DNA of 64,000 bases. Origin: Amoebophrya sp. A120 (taxonomy: Eukaryota; Sar; Dinophyceae; Syndiniales; Amoebophryaceae). The position numbers and the translations under genes are program-made. Where the stretch lies: the NCBI GenBank assembly GCA_905178155.1, contig CAJINV010000006.1, positions 3,968,130 to 4,032,129 on the forward strand. Direction: 5' to 3'. This document shows positions 1 to 11,341 of the stretch, piece by piece. The notes under the pieces are model-generated. The model was not told where the DNA came from. It ran no database searches and was given only the letters and a program-made list of their open reading frames with translations. The stretch's first letter is position 1. Every line of letters starts with the position of its first letter.

Positions 1-497
1 ACATACCACAACCACTAACAGATTGTGATTGCGTCTTGTTAGCATGACATAGTAAAATTTTTTGAACGTGCTAGTACTGTATCACGCCAGTTCATCGGCT
101 CAGAGTCTTTCGTTCGAACACACAGCTGGAAGTTATGTTTAAGTACTCACCAGCCCAAAAAATGACGTGCGTGGTGCAGCGTGCAGCACCTGCAGCAGGA
201 AGACTTGGATATACAGGGTCATCAGGTCGAGAAGCGTGTGAAGCTCAAGCTTTTTTTGTTGTAGGGGTAATTACAAGTTGTCCTTTTTGTTTCATATCAG
301 GAGCGTGCGGCGCAAACCGGCGTGCTGACGGTTTCAGGGCGTTGAAAGGTGCGGGTTCTCCACGACCTTTCCGCCAGGGTTGTGCTGCTGTTGACACAGG
401 ACGCAGATGTTGTACCAGATGTGATTGTGAATGCGGTGCCAATAGAAGAAGTAAGTATTTACACGACATGTCATCATCATACGGAAGCTGTCGCGTC
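1..497. other. intergenic / 3' flank, no gene recognised
   Basis: Sequence downstream of the SF3B6 stop codon. The open frames here are short, overlap on both strands and show no family resemblance. No introner tips are seen. A single GCATGACA-like motif occurs near position 43. The stretch may hold the 3' UTR of SF3B6 and part of a gene beyond the left edge. Confidence 0.4.
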
Positions 498-2606
498 CTA
501 CTTCTTTGACGTCGTTATCCTGAGTAAAAACGTCCCCACCCCATAGTCAAGACGGAGATCTCGCAGCACAAATCGATAAGTTTTGGGAGGCAAGCATGAC
601 AAGTTCCTCTCTGTAGTGTAGTGCAGTTTTTCAAGCACAGCCGCAACACAAATCCATCTAGTCATCCTGTTACTGTTCACATCAGGATTACACAAAGTCC
701 AAAACACGACTGGAAACGCCTCTCGTGGGGATGCGCATTACAAATCTTCCTGTAACTGCAAATCTGCATGACAACTCTGGGGTGGGGACGTTTTTACTCA
801 GCATAGTCGTTCCCGCTTGTTTTTGCTCCTCCTGGTCTGTTTTCACCCCGTACATTTTCTTCAACAATTTATGAACTGCAAAAGCATCGTACTCGTAGTA
901 ATTGCTGTTATGCATGACAAATCTCTCTCCGAAGGTAAAACAGCATTACAGATTTGATTTGTAATGCTGAGCTGATTTGTAATGCGATTTATACTAGTAC
1001 GCTACTTTTGCACAGGATACAATTCGTTTTCCTCCAATTTTGCCTGGATATCCGCCTTTTTCTGGCGTATGGGGCTCTCAAATCGGTTACCTTCTCAGCT
1101 GTTCCATGAATTTGTCATGCAAAACTCTCATCAGTATCACTATCATCAAGCTGCTTCGCATGACAAATTTCCGAAGGGCTAAATGAGAGCATCTAAACTT
1201 GTGCCGAACCTGTAATGCAAAGGCGCGTAAGCTTTTCCCTTTCACTTTTGCGGTTCTTGCATTACAAATTTCATGTAACAGTTGAGAATGTAACTGACTT
1301 GAGAACGCCATATGACGGTTTCGCTGGTTGTAGTAGAGCAGGACGAGATACCTGGAGATCACATCAAGAAGAGTGTCGTTGACAATGATTTAGTTCAATT
1401 TTTCATTTTCATCAAAAAAAAGCCTCTTAGGACCACCAGGGTATTCATCTTGTTTATTTTTTGCATGACAAACTATAACTACACAGCACGCAAATAGATG
1501 AAGATTTTAGCAGGATCATTTATATGGCTGTGTTTTATATCAACTGCAAAAATGTCTGGGTCTGGAAACTTGTGATGCAACTGCAAGTCCGTGAACAATA
1601 AGTGCTCTGTGATGCGCCGCAAGCATGACAAGTTTTTTCGTGCTTCTGTGATGCGTATTTCGCATGAGAAACTGTGCTTTTGCATGACAGCCAAGAGGAC
1701 CTCTTGGTGGCCGCGCAATACAGAGTGCAGAGTCATGCCAGACTAGCATGACAATCTTCCAGACCCAGACATTTTTGCATTTGAATTTGATACTTTATAC
1801 CTTCCGTCCACATTAAACCCGGACAAACTGTCCAAAGCCAGCTTCGCATCGTAAATATCGTCGTAGACCACGAAATATGAACTGCAAAAGTATCGTACTC
1901 GTATTGCAATCTATGCATCACAAATCTTTTTCTTACGGTACATCAGCATTACAAATTTTCTTTCTCATGCTGAGGAAATTATTTGTATAGGCATTTCTAC
2001 AAGTATCGAATACTTTTGCAATGCATACGAAAGCGGTTCCCTTGGTTTCCTGCGTGTTTCCTTTGCGGATCTGTCTTATGGACCCGAATTTCCCGAAGAT
2101 GTCGTACAGCTCATCAGTGTATCAAGTAAAAAAATTTTTTCTGGATGCCTGGATGAAACTTGTAATGCTAAAAGTGAATGATAGACGCACTGCGACTGCC
2201 ATTACACGCAGCCAAGCATGACAAATTTCTGAGCTGCTGCCCATCGTGTTCATCTTGTTGCGTATTTTTCCACAAGTTGACATGGCAACCTGCGACTTTG
2301 CATGATAGGTTGTCAGAGGACTCTTTAATAATATTCTAATGCCCATATATGCATCTTCACAGTAGATGCTCGAGTATATGTCATGTCAGAAATGCATCAT
2401 GACAAGTGTACTAGCAATCTCCCAGACCACCCAGACATATTATTTGCGGTCGATACCGAAGTGATTTTGTAGGGAAGATTCCGGACGTAGATTATCCTGT
2501 TCACCTCCGGGGGCAGCCGGACTGATCTCCTTCCCGCGGCTGTGGACAACACGGACGGGTTGCTGGCGATGGGATGCGGAGTCTCGGCGGTCGGCGGGGG
2601 AATCAT
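498..2606 (-). CDS. SF3B6: splicing factor 3B subunit 6 (SF3b14a/p14) with five introners and one GT-AG intron
   Basis: Small RRM protein of the U2 snRNP SF3b complex, which in known systems contacts the branch-point adenosine. Exons, in minus order: 2606-2456, 2119-2028, 1875-1801, 1351-1313, 1067-1020, 869-806 and 515-498. Dropping one 5-bp duplication per introner leaves 462 nt, or 153 residues plus stop. The translation carries [20 protein letters not shown] (RNP2 region), then [20 protein letters not shown], an RNP1-like segment [19 protein letters not shown], then [20 protein letters not shown], all typical of p14. The lysine/glutamate-rich tail is also p14-like. The ATG at 2606 gives an N-terminal extension of about 28 residues before the conserved core. 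One true GT-AG intron (1352-1800) itself contains an introner. The identity is firm; the start is less certain. Confidence 0.93.
516..805. mobile_element. introner, family C
   Basis: Tips TATCCTGAGTAAAAACGTCC and ...TTTTTACTCAGCATA; duplication GTCGT on both sides. In SF3B6, just before its stop codon. Confidence 0.95.
870..1019. mobile_element. introner, family A
   Basis: Tips TATGAACTGCAAAAG and ...TTTTGCACAGGATA; exact duplication CAATT. In SF3B6. Confidence 0.95.
1068..1312. mobile_element. introner, family G
   Basis: Tips TATGGGGCTCTC and ...GAGAACGCCATA; duplication TGGCG/TGACG with one mismatch. In SF3B6. Confidence 0.9.
1538..1792. mobile_element. introner, family B, nested in a GT-AG intron
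   Basis: Tips TATCAACTGCAAAAATG and ...TTTGATA; duplication TTTTA/CTTTA. Sits wholly inside the conventional SF3B6 intron 1352-1800. Confidence 0.88.
1876..2027. mobile_element. introner, family A
   Basis: Tips TATGAACTGC and ...GCAATGCATA; exact duplication CGAAA. In the SF3B6 RRM. Confidence 0.95.
2120..2455. mobile_element. introner, family B, degenerate
   Basis: Tips TATCAAG and ...TCGATA with diverged inverted repeats; flanks CAGTG/CCGAA no longer match. Removal still restores the SF3B6 frame at ITS|DEL. Confidence 0.8.
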
Positions 2607-3750
2607 TTTTGCAGTTTTTTTTGGGGGGGCGCCTTCGAATTCCGTTGCACAGCTTTATAGATTTCTTCGAACTTCCTTTTTAGTTTTGCTTTTGGGTGTA
2701 CATCAGCAGGGAATATAATCAAAACTAGAGGACAAAACACAAAAAAGTCCCTTGGAAATACTCGCTACATGAAGGTGACACAAGATGAAATTATCTCTAT
2801 GGATGAAAAGGACTTAGAAACACACTCGCCTGTTGAACCAAATGGAAATATAGTTGAAATTTGATTTGGAAGGAATGAAACACATAAACAAGACGTGAAA
2901 ATCGGAGAAAAACAAAAATGAAAATTTGCATCTGTAATTTAGTTTTTCAGAGTTATATTTCTCTTTTCCATTTTCAATAGTGGAATTTTAGAACCTTTGC
3001 GTTGGCGCTCGCTTGCACGACGAGCAGAACTTGAACTCCTCGAAGAACAGTGAAAATTGAAATTCACATTTTACCTCAGAATTCTAAAGCCAGATCGTCT
3101 GGATCTGGTGGGGATCTCTGCTTTTAGGTCGTCGACGGGATGCAGATGCAGTGTCTGAGTCAGTCAAGTAAGTACTTACTTAGGTACTCATACATCACCG
3201 GAAAGTAGTAGACAAGATCAATGATGCTCCCGCTTGTTGCATTAGATACTTTCAACATCGGAAAGAACTACAGCTGATGTTGAGATTCAGATTGAGATTT
3301 CGTTTGATCAAATAAACGACTGGCCTCCAGCAAGTCGCTAAAGAGAAGCTCGTCGTCGTCGCGCTCCCTACGTCTACATGCCAGGCGCAGGCCGCCCGAC
3401 CACAGGGGAGACAGAAAGAAGTACTTACGTGGCTGTCGCGAACAAGAAGAGGACCCGCTTATGCTTTCGATTTCTTTTTCTTGCTCGAAAGTCTATTCAT
3501 AATTTCAAAACATCAATCCTAGGGCACGACCTACCCTAGGTACAACCTGTGCTGAAAATTCATTTCCGACCCGCCATCTGATCTTCTTCGGAAAAAAAAT
3601 GGAAAATGATATTGAAACGTCGATGAAAGCGAATTCTCCAAATTTTGGTACAACAACTTTTGCTGCGGTGATGTTTTACTTTACTTTCAGCAAGACGACG
3701 TGATGGAAAAGAAAAAAGCCACCGGAGCTGCATGAAGATCGACCCCAGCA
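2607..3750. other. intergenic, no gene recognised
   Basis: AT-rich stretch with a G-run at about 2623-2630. No introners, no convincing ORF and no RNA gene seen. It separates the SF3B6 start from the 3' end of the next minus-strand gene and probably holds the SF3B6 promoter and the downstream gene's 3' UTR. Confidence 0.45.
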
Positions 3751-4044
3751 TATTCTGAGTAAAAACGTTCGTTCCCACCCCAGAATTGTCACGCAAATCT
3801 GCATGCCAAAGAAGTGTCTCATGCGGAGACCCATGAGAGGTATTCCCAAGCTGTGTTTTGGAATTTGTGATGCTAGAATCAGCGCGATGTGCTAGATCTG
3901 TGATGCGGCTGAGCTAGCTAGTAGACAGGATTACACTACAAGGACAAACCTGTCATGCGAAACAGCCAAAGCTGGCTGATGTGTCTAGCAGATTTCCCAT
4001 CTTGTTCACTATATGGGGTGGGAAGGTTTTTGCTCAGAAAGATA
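3751..4044. mobile_element. introner, family C, in a 3' UTR
   Basis: Tips TATTCTGAGTAAAAACG and ...GCTCAGAAAGATA; exact duplication CAGCA. Lies 6 bp past the stop codon of the 4.0-6.4 kb gene. Confidence 0.92.
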
Positions 4045-4049
4045 CAGCA

Positions 4050-6445
4050 CTAGTTATAGGCAAATCCCGGGGGCCGCGCTGCTGTTCTTGCCTGTGGCGG
4101 ATCATTATTCGCGAGCATCGGTGCCGCTGCGGGAGGAGGCGCTGCTCCTGCATTACAATGAAAAATGCCCCCACCCCCGAACTTGGGAGCATTTGTGTTG
4201 CAAACCTTTCAAAGTGAAACGCTCGCCCTCTTGCATCTATCAGCATCACAGATTTCCAATCACGAGTAGCAAAAATTTGTATTGCAAAAGATCCCAGCAA
4301 GGGCGGCGCTTGTTGTGCCAGCGATGCGATATACGCCTAGAGTCTGCATCAGAAAGACTCATACTCCTTTCATGCATGACAAAAAGTTTTCATTTGGAAA
4401 CCTCGCATCACAAATTCTTGCAGCTTTGGGGGTGGAGGCATTTTTCACTGTAATATCCTGCGCCGGAAGTTCTCTCCCCCCGCCCGTCCGGTGCTCCTAA
4501 ATTCTGCTGCCCCGATATCCTGTGCAAAAGTATCGTATTCGTATAAATGCATTACAAATTTTCTCAGCATCAGAAAGAAAATTTGTAATGCGGATTTACC
4601 TCAAGAAAAAGATTTGTAATGCAAGACTGGCATTTATACGAGTATGTACGATACTTTTGCACAGGATACCCGAAGGCTGTTGACCATGAAGATGACCTCC
4701 TGCTGCGCTGGTGTTTCTGTTTGGCATGTAGTTTTTGGCACTACCGCTAGTACCACCTGGCACGTAATTCCGCAGATATCTCCACTTGTAGAACAGCAGC
4801 GCGCCCATGACCAGGAAGTAGATCGAAATGGCGACCAAACTGATGAATGCGTTGACGAACACCGTGTAGGAAAGCAAGGGGACGCAGTATATTCAGAGGA
4901 AAAATGCCCCCTCCCCATATCAAAATGAAAATCTGTGATGCCGGATTTGTGTACACAAATCGGATTTGTCTTGCGGTGGAGGAGGAGGACTGCAGACAGA
5001 TACAAAGCCCGGAACGGGGTGGCTTAGCAGGGTAGGCACTTAGCATGACAGACATCCGCTCTAGTAGCGTAGCAGCATTACAAATCGCCTGCGAAATGCA
5101 GCGGAAGCCCTGGCGTTGCTCCACTGCAGGACAGACTTGATTTGTGGCCGCAAATCAGCATCACAAATTTTGAGGGAGGGGGGATTTTTCCTCACAATAC
5201 AGTACGCAAAGTGGCCCGGGGTGAACGCCAGCCAGCCGCCCCAGATGTGTATGAATGTGTGAGGATCGAAAACGACAAAATCGAAAAACTTGTCATACGT
5301 AAAATGTAGGGCACTGAAGGCCTGTATTGGGAAGCAGGCAAATGAGACCGATTGTAAGCCTGTAGTTGAGGGGTGCGCAATGTGCTGCCAGAGTAGCATG
5401 ACAGGAGCAGTCTTCTTTGCCCACACAGCATGACAGACCGGACTGGGGTGCAGCTCCCGAAATTTGTCATGCGCCACTTGGAAACTGAGGCTCCAACTGG
5501 TGTCGATATTTTGCATCACAAATCTTTCGATTTTGTCAATTTCGATTCTGACACTTCCATAATGTGCACCCCCAGTGTGAGAAAACTCGTCGCCACCGCC
5601 ACGGAGCGAAGCTCGACTGTAGGCTTGTAACGAAAGTAATATGAACTGCAAAAGCATCGTACTCGTATATATGCATTACAAATTTTCTCAGCATGAGAAA
5701 TGAAATTTGTAATGCGGATTTACCTTAGCAAAAGGATTTGTAATGCATGATTGCAATACGAGTACGATACTTTTGCACAAGATAAGTAACACTGGATCGC
5801 AACGTCAAAAGCGGAGACGGCAGTGCCGGTGAGTTGTGAATTCCAAAAATAATGCTTGGGTCTACTGGAAGGCTGCAGACTTGTGATGCAAAATCCAGAT
5901 CACACAAAAATCTGTGTTGCGCAATTTCCAAAAGCTGTTCATCTTCATTTCATCTCATGCGGGCGACAAGGGATCAAGAGGCAACAAGCGCCAAAGAAGA
6001 ATCTGTAATGCTTTATTTCTGTGTACTATTTTTTGTGTGAAGCAAAACCTGCATTATATATACAACAATCTTCTGCACCTGTCGCTCTCCAGACCCAGAC
6101 ATATTTTTTGCAATGGATATGAAAAGGTAGGCCAACATTTCCGAGCAGATGGAGTACCTGAAGACGAGTTGTACTTGTATCCATAAATTTGGACCATTCG
6201 TCACGCGTCCGAAACAAATTCATATTCAAATGCATTTTTGTACTTACACCCCAATTATCGATCCTGCCGCATCTTGTTCGAACAAGTGGATCAAGAATGG
6301 TACTTCTGGTGCACTTACTTACTTACTCGTGCGAGTGGTATTTCAGCCAGCCACGCACCGGCGCGTTCCACGTGAGCATTCCCACCATTAATGCGCTCGC
6401 CCAAAGGAGTATCGAAGAAAAAAACTTTGTGAAGATGCGCACCAT
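4050..6445 (-). CDS. predicted four-pass membrane protein, function unknown
   Basis: I do not recognise the family. Introner removal joins exons 6157-6120, 5834-5785, 5639-5562, 5249-5200, 4889-4669, 4515-4456 and 4150-4050 in one frame. The restored protein has hydrophobic segments around FFSSILLWASALMVGMLTW, SIIGVYSICSEMLAYLFTG, SVAVATSFLTLGVHIWGGW and AFISLVAISIYFLVMGALLF, then a basic FYKWRYLRN and a Gly/Pro/Ala/Gln-rich tail ending PPGFAYN. This suggests four membrane spans with a cytosolic tail of about 80 residues. A GTAAGT-type intron occupies 6158-6247. Between about 6260 and 6300 the frame shifts across a GTAAG repeat, so a very short intron, an assembly error or a wrong exon is possible. 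The ATG at 6445 is the first in frame. Six introners interrupt the gene and a seventh lies past the stop. Confidence 0.62.
4151..4455. mobile_element. introner, family K
   Basis: Tips CATTACAATGAAAAATGCCC (first T mutated to C) and ...TTTTCACTGTAATA; exact duplication TCCTG. Confidence 0.93.
4516..4668. mobile_element. introner, family A
   Basis: Tips TATCCTGTGC and ...GCACAGGATA; exact duplication CCCGA. Confidence 0.95.
4890..5199. mobile_element. introner, family D
   Basis: Tips TATTCAGAGGAAAAATG and ...TTTTTCCTCACAATA; exact duplication CAGTA. Confidence 0.93.
5250..5561. mobile_element. introner, family I
   Basis: Tips TATGAATGTGTGAGGATCG and ...TGACACTTCCATA; exact duplication ATGTG. 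Confidence 0.95.
5640..5784. mobile_element. introner, family A
   Basis: Tips TATGAACTGC and ...GCACAAGATA; exact duplication AGTAA. Confidence 0.95.
5835..6119. mobile_element. introner, family B, diverged
   Basis: Tips TGTGAATTCCAAAAATAATG and ...TTTTGCAATGGATA; flanks TGAGT/TGAAA. Confidence 0.82.
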
Positions 6446-6626
6446 GCAAAGGGAACAATGCGTCTGTCACGCTGGTCATGCATTCTGAGCGCCATCCAGG
6501 CGCGTTTATTCCACGTACGTCAACTGCGCACGACAGGATTTTGCTGTCATCAATGCCAGACAGATACTTCTATTTGTAATGCTGTTCCTCCAATAAAAAA
6601 GTAGTTACACCTACATTCTTTTTTTC

Positions 6627-9376
6627 TCAAATAACAAGCCCCGGCGGCACCAGAAACGGCGCATGAACTGCAAAAGTATCCTATCGTAATCGTATAAATG
6701 CATTACAAATTTCTTCAGCATGAGAAATAAAATTTGTAATGCGGATTTACCTTAAGGAAAAGATTTGCAATGCATGACTGCAATTACTACGAGTGCGATA
6801 CTTTTGCACAGGATACGGCGCTAGCACCGACATTTTTTCGTACTTGGTGCCGTTGGTGAGGTTACCAAAGATCGACAGCTTTTGCTTCTCGTGCTGCGGC
6901 TGCTCGGCGTCGCTGCCGCTCTGTCCTATCCTGAGCAAAAACGTCCCCACCCCATAGTCAAGTTGAGAATCTAGCAACACAAATCTCCAAATTTTGAGAG
7001 CTGTGCATCACAAGTTTCCCTCTGCAGTGTAGTTCTGATTGGCAAGAGAAGCCGCATGAGAAAGCCACTTTCACATCCTGTTTACAGCATCACAAATTCC
7101 AAAACTACACGATTGGCATTGGAAATTCCCCTCATGGAGCTGCGCATTACAAATGTTCCTGTCATTGCATATTTGCATGACAACTCTGGTGTGGGAACGT
7201 TTTTACTCAGGATATGTCCGGAAGATGCGTTGCCCGTCTGATGACCTGGTTGTTGTTGACCTTTCGTTCCTATGAACTGCAAATATGTCTGGGTCTGGAA
7301 GATTGCCAGGCTTGTCATGCATATTTTGAATGACCCCTGATGTCTGTGAGGTATGCCCTAGCGTCACAGATTTTTAGAGGGCTTTGCGAAGCCTCTACCG
7401 TGTGAGAAATGCCCTCTCCGCGTAGCACAAACTGGAGTCCTCTTGCACTTGCTGGTCATGCAATACAAATTGAAATTTTTTTAGAATCCAGAGACAGCAT
7501 TACAAGTTAAGAATCTTCCAGAGCCAGATATATTTGCATTTGATAGTTCCGTAGATGCCCTTCGTGAAAAACGTGTCTAGCTGGTCCAGAAAGTATAACG
7601 CTGCGACGCAGCATCCCGCAATGAAAAAAAACAGCAGCCCGATGGTCAACGACTCGGCCCTTCTGTCTTCCGCATTCGGGATATGACAGTGCACTACTCC
7701 GCCTCCTCCTCATTTCTCATGCAAAATCCCAAATCCAGTCACTGCCTTGTAGCTGTAGCACTGCTGGCTGCATGACAAATTCCGGAAGCCCAAACAGTAC
7801 TACAATAGGTACACAAATTTGTCATGCGTAGCCTCCACGTGTGCTGGCTTTTGTAGTGGTGTTCATGCTATACAAATGAGGGGGAGGGGGAGTTGTGCAC
7901 TCTCATTCGGGAACGCCGGGTGTCGCGGGTTCTCTTTCTTGAATCGCTGGTAGTGCGGGGAACTGGAAGCGTATCGTGAGAAAAAAGTGCTACAGTTACA
8001 CACTCTGACGCAGGACGAGCAAGACAGACAACCTCTGTCATGCAGGAAATGCTTTTGCTTGCCAGCGTCATTCTCATTTATTGGTGTTTTCCCTTGGCAT
8101 TACAAGTTTTCTCTGCCATGCAGAGCACATTTGTCATGCTGAAATTCCATCAAATGTGTAACTGTAACACTTTTTTCCTGTGATAAAGCGGCGGTGGATT
8201 CTGTTGTCCCGCTTGCAGTTCCGGTTCTTGCGGACGGCGAAGCAGCACGATCTGTTGTAGCTCCTGCGGCACCTGCTGGCGTGGTCGGGGTACCCGGCTG
8301 CACGACAGGGTTATGGCGTTCTCAAATGTTACATTCTCAGCTGTTACATGATTTGTCATGCAAAATGACCATGAGCCACCAGACGATCGCGCTGCTTCGC
8401 ATGACAAGTTCTCGAATGGCTAAACAGCGTTTAAATCTGTACCAAATCTGTCATGCAAGACGCGCAAGCTCCCTCCTTTCATTTTTGCCATTCTTGCATG
8501 GCAAAGTCATGTAACAGTTGAGAATGTAACAGTTGAGAACGCCATAAGGGTCTTGGCGACCATGTAGTTGCGTGGAAGCCGCATCATCTTCCCGTGACTT
8601 TCTGATTCTGCTTGATATTCTGCCTTGTTTCTCATTATTTTCCGCCAGGAGAACTACTAGATCTCCCGCTCTAGTTATCCCAAGAAAAAAGTGTTACAGT
8701 TACACATTTGTTGTCAATTCAGCAACACAAATTTCTCTGCATGAGAGAGAAAACTTGCATTGCTGAAATCCTACGGGAAAACACGTATGAAACAAGGTTT
8801 GAAAGCATTTCGTGCATGACAGAGGCTGTCTGCCATGCGTGTTTTGCAACACAATGTGTAACTGTAACACTTTTTTCTTGCGATACTAGTAGTACTCCCC
8901 GTTTTGTAGTTCTTGTGAGGGTCGTCGTCGCCGGCAGTACCAGTACCACCAGCGCCGGCGGTTTGCTTCAGAAAGGACCGGAACGCCGACTGGTTCTTTT
9001 TGGCGCTCGAGATCCACGAAGGATTCGGTTTGCGTTTGGGGGAAGCGCCAGAGAGTTTCTTATCCTCAGCCCCATGGTGACGTGTCTCTAGTGGTTGTAC
9101 CTGCTCCTTCGTATTAAGGACGTCGAGAGCATATTGCTTTTTGTCCAGCTGTAGAAACTGCTCGCCATTGAGAAACCCGAACGTGCTGAGAGCGGCGACA
9201 GATATCGCGGTCTGCGGCACGAGGTTGGCTACTAGCGCGGACAACACGAAAGAACAGCGCACGATTCTTCTTGTTCGAGTATGAGGACGAGCTCCGCTTC
9301 CGGCTGCGGTTCTTGGTACAACTACACTCGAAAATGAAACCCCCGACCAGCGGCCGTGGCCGCGTCCCGGCGCCAT
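6627..9376 (-). CDS. hypothetical protein with one C-terminal-half membrane segment, seven introners
   Basis: Unrecognised. Exons 9376-8886, 8675-8547, 8311-8186, 7971-7908, 7681-7546, 7270-7215, 6926-6816 and 6661-6627, after dropping seven duplication copies, sum to 1113 nt, or 370 residues plus stop. The N-terminus begins MAPGRGHGRWSG and has a hydrophobic stretch around SFVLSALVANLVPQTAISV. The middle is low-complexity (Thr/Ala/Gly/Ser). The strongest membrane segment is LTIGLLFFFIAGCCVAALYF, followed by a polar Gln-rich stretch and a short tail. The first exon of about 490 nt is introner-free and the remaining exons are only 35-136 nt. An upstream TTG also lies in frame; I chose the ATG at 9376. 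The gene structure is well supported, the function is not. Confidence 0.65.
6662..6815. mobile_element. introner, family A
   Basis: Tips CATGAACTGC and ...GCACAGGATA; exact duplication CGGCG. Confidence 0.94.
6927..7214. mobile_element. introner, family C
   Basis: Tips TATCCTGAGCAAAAACG and ...TTTTTACTCAGGATA; exact duplication TGTCC. Confidence 0.95.
7271..7545. mobile_element. introner, family B
   Basis: Tips TATGAACTGCAAATATGTC and ...ATTTGCATTTGATA; exact duplication GTTCC. Confidence 0.95.
7682..7907. mobile_element. introner, family E
   Basis: Tips TATGACAGTGCACTACTCC and ...GTTGTGCACTCTCATT; duplication CGGGA. Confidence 0.92.
7972..8185. mobile_element. introner, family F
   Basis: Tips TATCGTGAGAAAAAAGTGC and ...ACTTTTTTCCTGTGATA; exact duplication AAGCG. 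Confidence 0.94.
8312..8546. mobile_element. introner, family G
   Basis: Tips TATGGCGTTCTCAAATG and ...GTTGAGAACGCCATA; exact duplication AGGGT. Confidence 0.95.
8676..8885. mobile_element. introner, family F
   Basis: Tips TATCCCAAGAAAAAAGTG and ...ACTTTTTTCTTGCGATA; exact duplication CTAGT. Confidence 0.95.
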
Positions 9377-11341
9377 CAGATTTTTCAATCAAGTTCTACA
9401 TTTTATTGCTGTCCACGTGGAGACCGCGATGGAGCAGGTGTTTGAGGTAGTTTTTTTTATGTTTGATATACGAAGGAGCAAGAAGTTCATTCTTGCGCAT
9501 CATGACTCAAAGACTTGGTCCACCTGACCGACCGAACACGATGAAAATAAATTCACTTCTTTTACACAGCAGGTAGTTGTAAAATGAAGTCCAACACGAC
9601 GACGGAGTAGAGTGGACAGTGTGAAGTTGAACGCCGGGGAAATAAGAATAACAGAACATCAGCTGCGAGGAAGGATTTTTGCACGAAAAGCAGAAACACC
9701 ATAAGAAATCCGCTTCGGTGTCTGTGTCTCACAGTCGAGACAAAAAGTTCTTCCTCTTTTCTGACGATTTCCACTCAACCCAAAAAGTTGTTCAAGACGC
9801 GGTTTCCGATTCAAATTTTTTGTCCAAAAGACCAAAACTGTTTAGAAGATGATGCAACGGATTACAACTACTTCTTCTGTTCCCATAAATAGAAAATGAA
9901 GATCATAAAACTACAAACAAGCTACACAAAAACAAAAAGTCAACGCCAACAACAGACAAAAACAAAATGTGTACAGCAGGGCAGGCATAAATAAAACGGC
10001 AGCTGTGTGGTGATTCGAATTATAGTCCTCCAACTTCTAAGCCAACAATTCATTTCGCCGAAAACAAGCATGAACGAAATTCTCTTCATTTTCATCTGCA
10101 GCGGCAGAACTCCAACCTACAAACACAACAACAAGGGAAGAAGATTTATTTTTCCGCAACCATGAGAGCGGTTGTACTTGGAGAAAACAAATTATCTGGA
10201 CGTCGGCAAAAGTTCCTAGCAGCACAGGAGGTGTAGTTTGCGCTACTTCTGCTGTGTCGCTTATATTTCCATTGTTCTCGTCGGACTATTCTTGTTCTAC
10301 TGCTCTTTTTTTACCTTCGAAGATTACAACAAGTACGCGAATCCTCGTCCGTTCCAGACCGCAGAAGCGGGATGAGAATAATCCTGTATTTGCGAATAAT
10401 TCCAGGCTTGCACATGCTCAAGAACTGATCCTCTCGGATAATTTCTATGTATACCTGGTTTAAACACAAATGAACCACGACGCCATAAAAATCCGTGCAG
10501 ATGATGAAGCAGATCCTCGTGTTGTGCAGTCCTCGCGTTCTATTCTCCACTACATCTACTTCGTGCTGCTTTAGCATCTCTGTTTGCGTTTGGTTTCGTC
10601 CAGGTCGTTTATCATAATTGCGCTTTATCTTCTACTTACCATGATCAAGCAGCAGGCTGCTCCACGACCATCCTACTAGTACTACTGCTGCTGCTGCAAC
10701 GAGTGGTCCGTTGTACATCGTCTCGTTCTAGCCGGTTTATTCATGGTCGATTGTGTCGCTGCCTTGTCGTGGTCGTTTGTAGTTCGACAGGGAAGTAGAG
10801 AAGGTCGTGGAGTACTTGTTCTAGTACAGCAGGGCTGCGCGGCCGCGGTTGTTGTAAGTAGTTGATGCCGTTGCGCCGGGTCTTTCACATTTGCTTTTAC
10901 ACTTTCCAATCTGCAGCTCGTGGCCTTCACGTGGTACTCGTCATAACAGGTTTTTATCGCGGCCAGGGGATACCGGAGTTAGTCTTACTGGTAATACTGG
11001 TAGTAATTCATCTTGTTCGCGAAAATAGTACAGGGAGGTGGTAGACAAAGGAAAAACGTTGAGTTGTTCTGAGTAAAAACTACTACCGGGGGCGAGAGGA
11101 CGAAGATGAAGCCCAGGGGCGACAGCGGCTTCTTGTTGTTGTTTCGGATTAAAAATTGTTTTTACTACACGAAGGACGATGGATCGAGCAGGACGAGGAG
11201 GTGCGGAAGATTTATTAGGGCAGCTTTTTGTCGTGTGGTTTTTCTGCAGATGGTGCGTCAAGAACAGTACATCAATCATTTTGTGCGGATACTTATATTC
11301 TTCATGGGGAGAAGTTTGTGATGCGGAATCTGGATTCGATT
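9377..11341. other. intergenic, no gene recognised
   Basis: About 2 kb without introners. It contains short A-rich and CTG/CTA-rich microsatellite-like runs (for example around 10681-10700). ORFs are short and lack family features. The right part lies downstream of the Ubl-A20-AN1 stop and is probably its 3' UTR. Confidence 0.4.

Noticed and set aside
245-5657. Many medium-length ORFs running through introners (for example 5061-5657 minus, 198 codons)
   Set aside because: They read through element tips (typical translations SFCMTN, YPVQKYRTR, HDKF) and mix real exon pieces with element sequence. I used only the exon parts.
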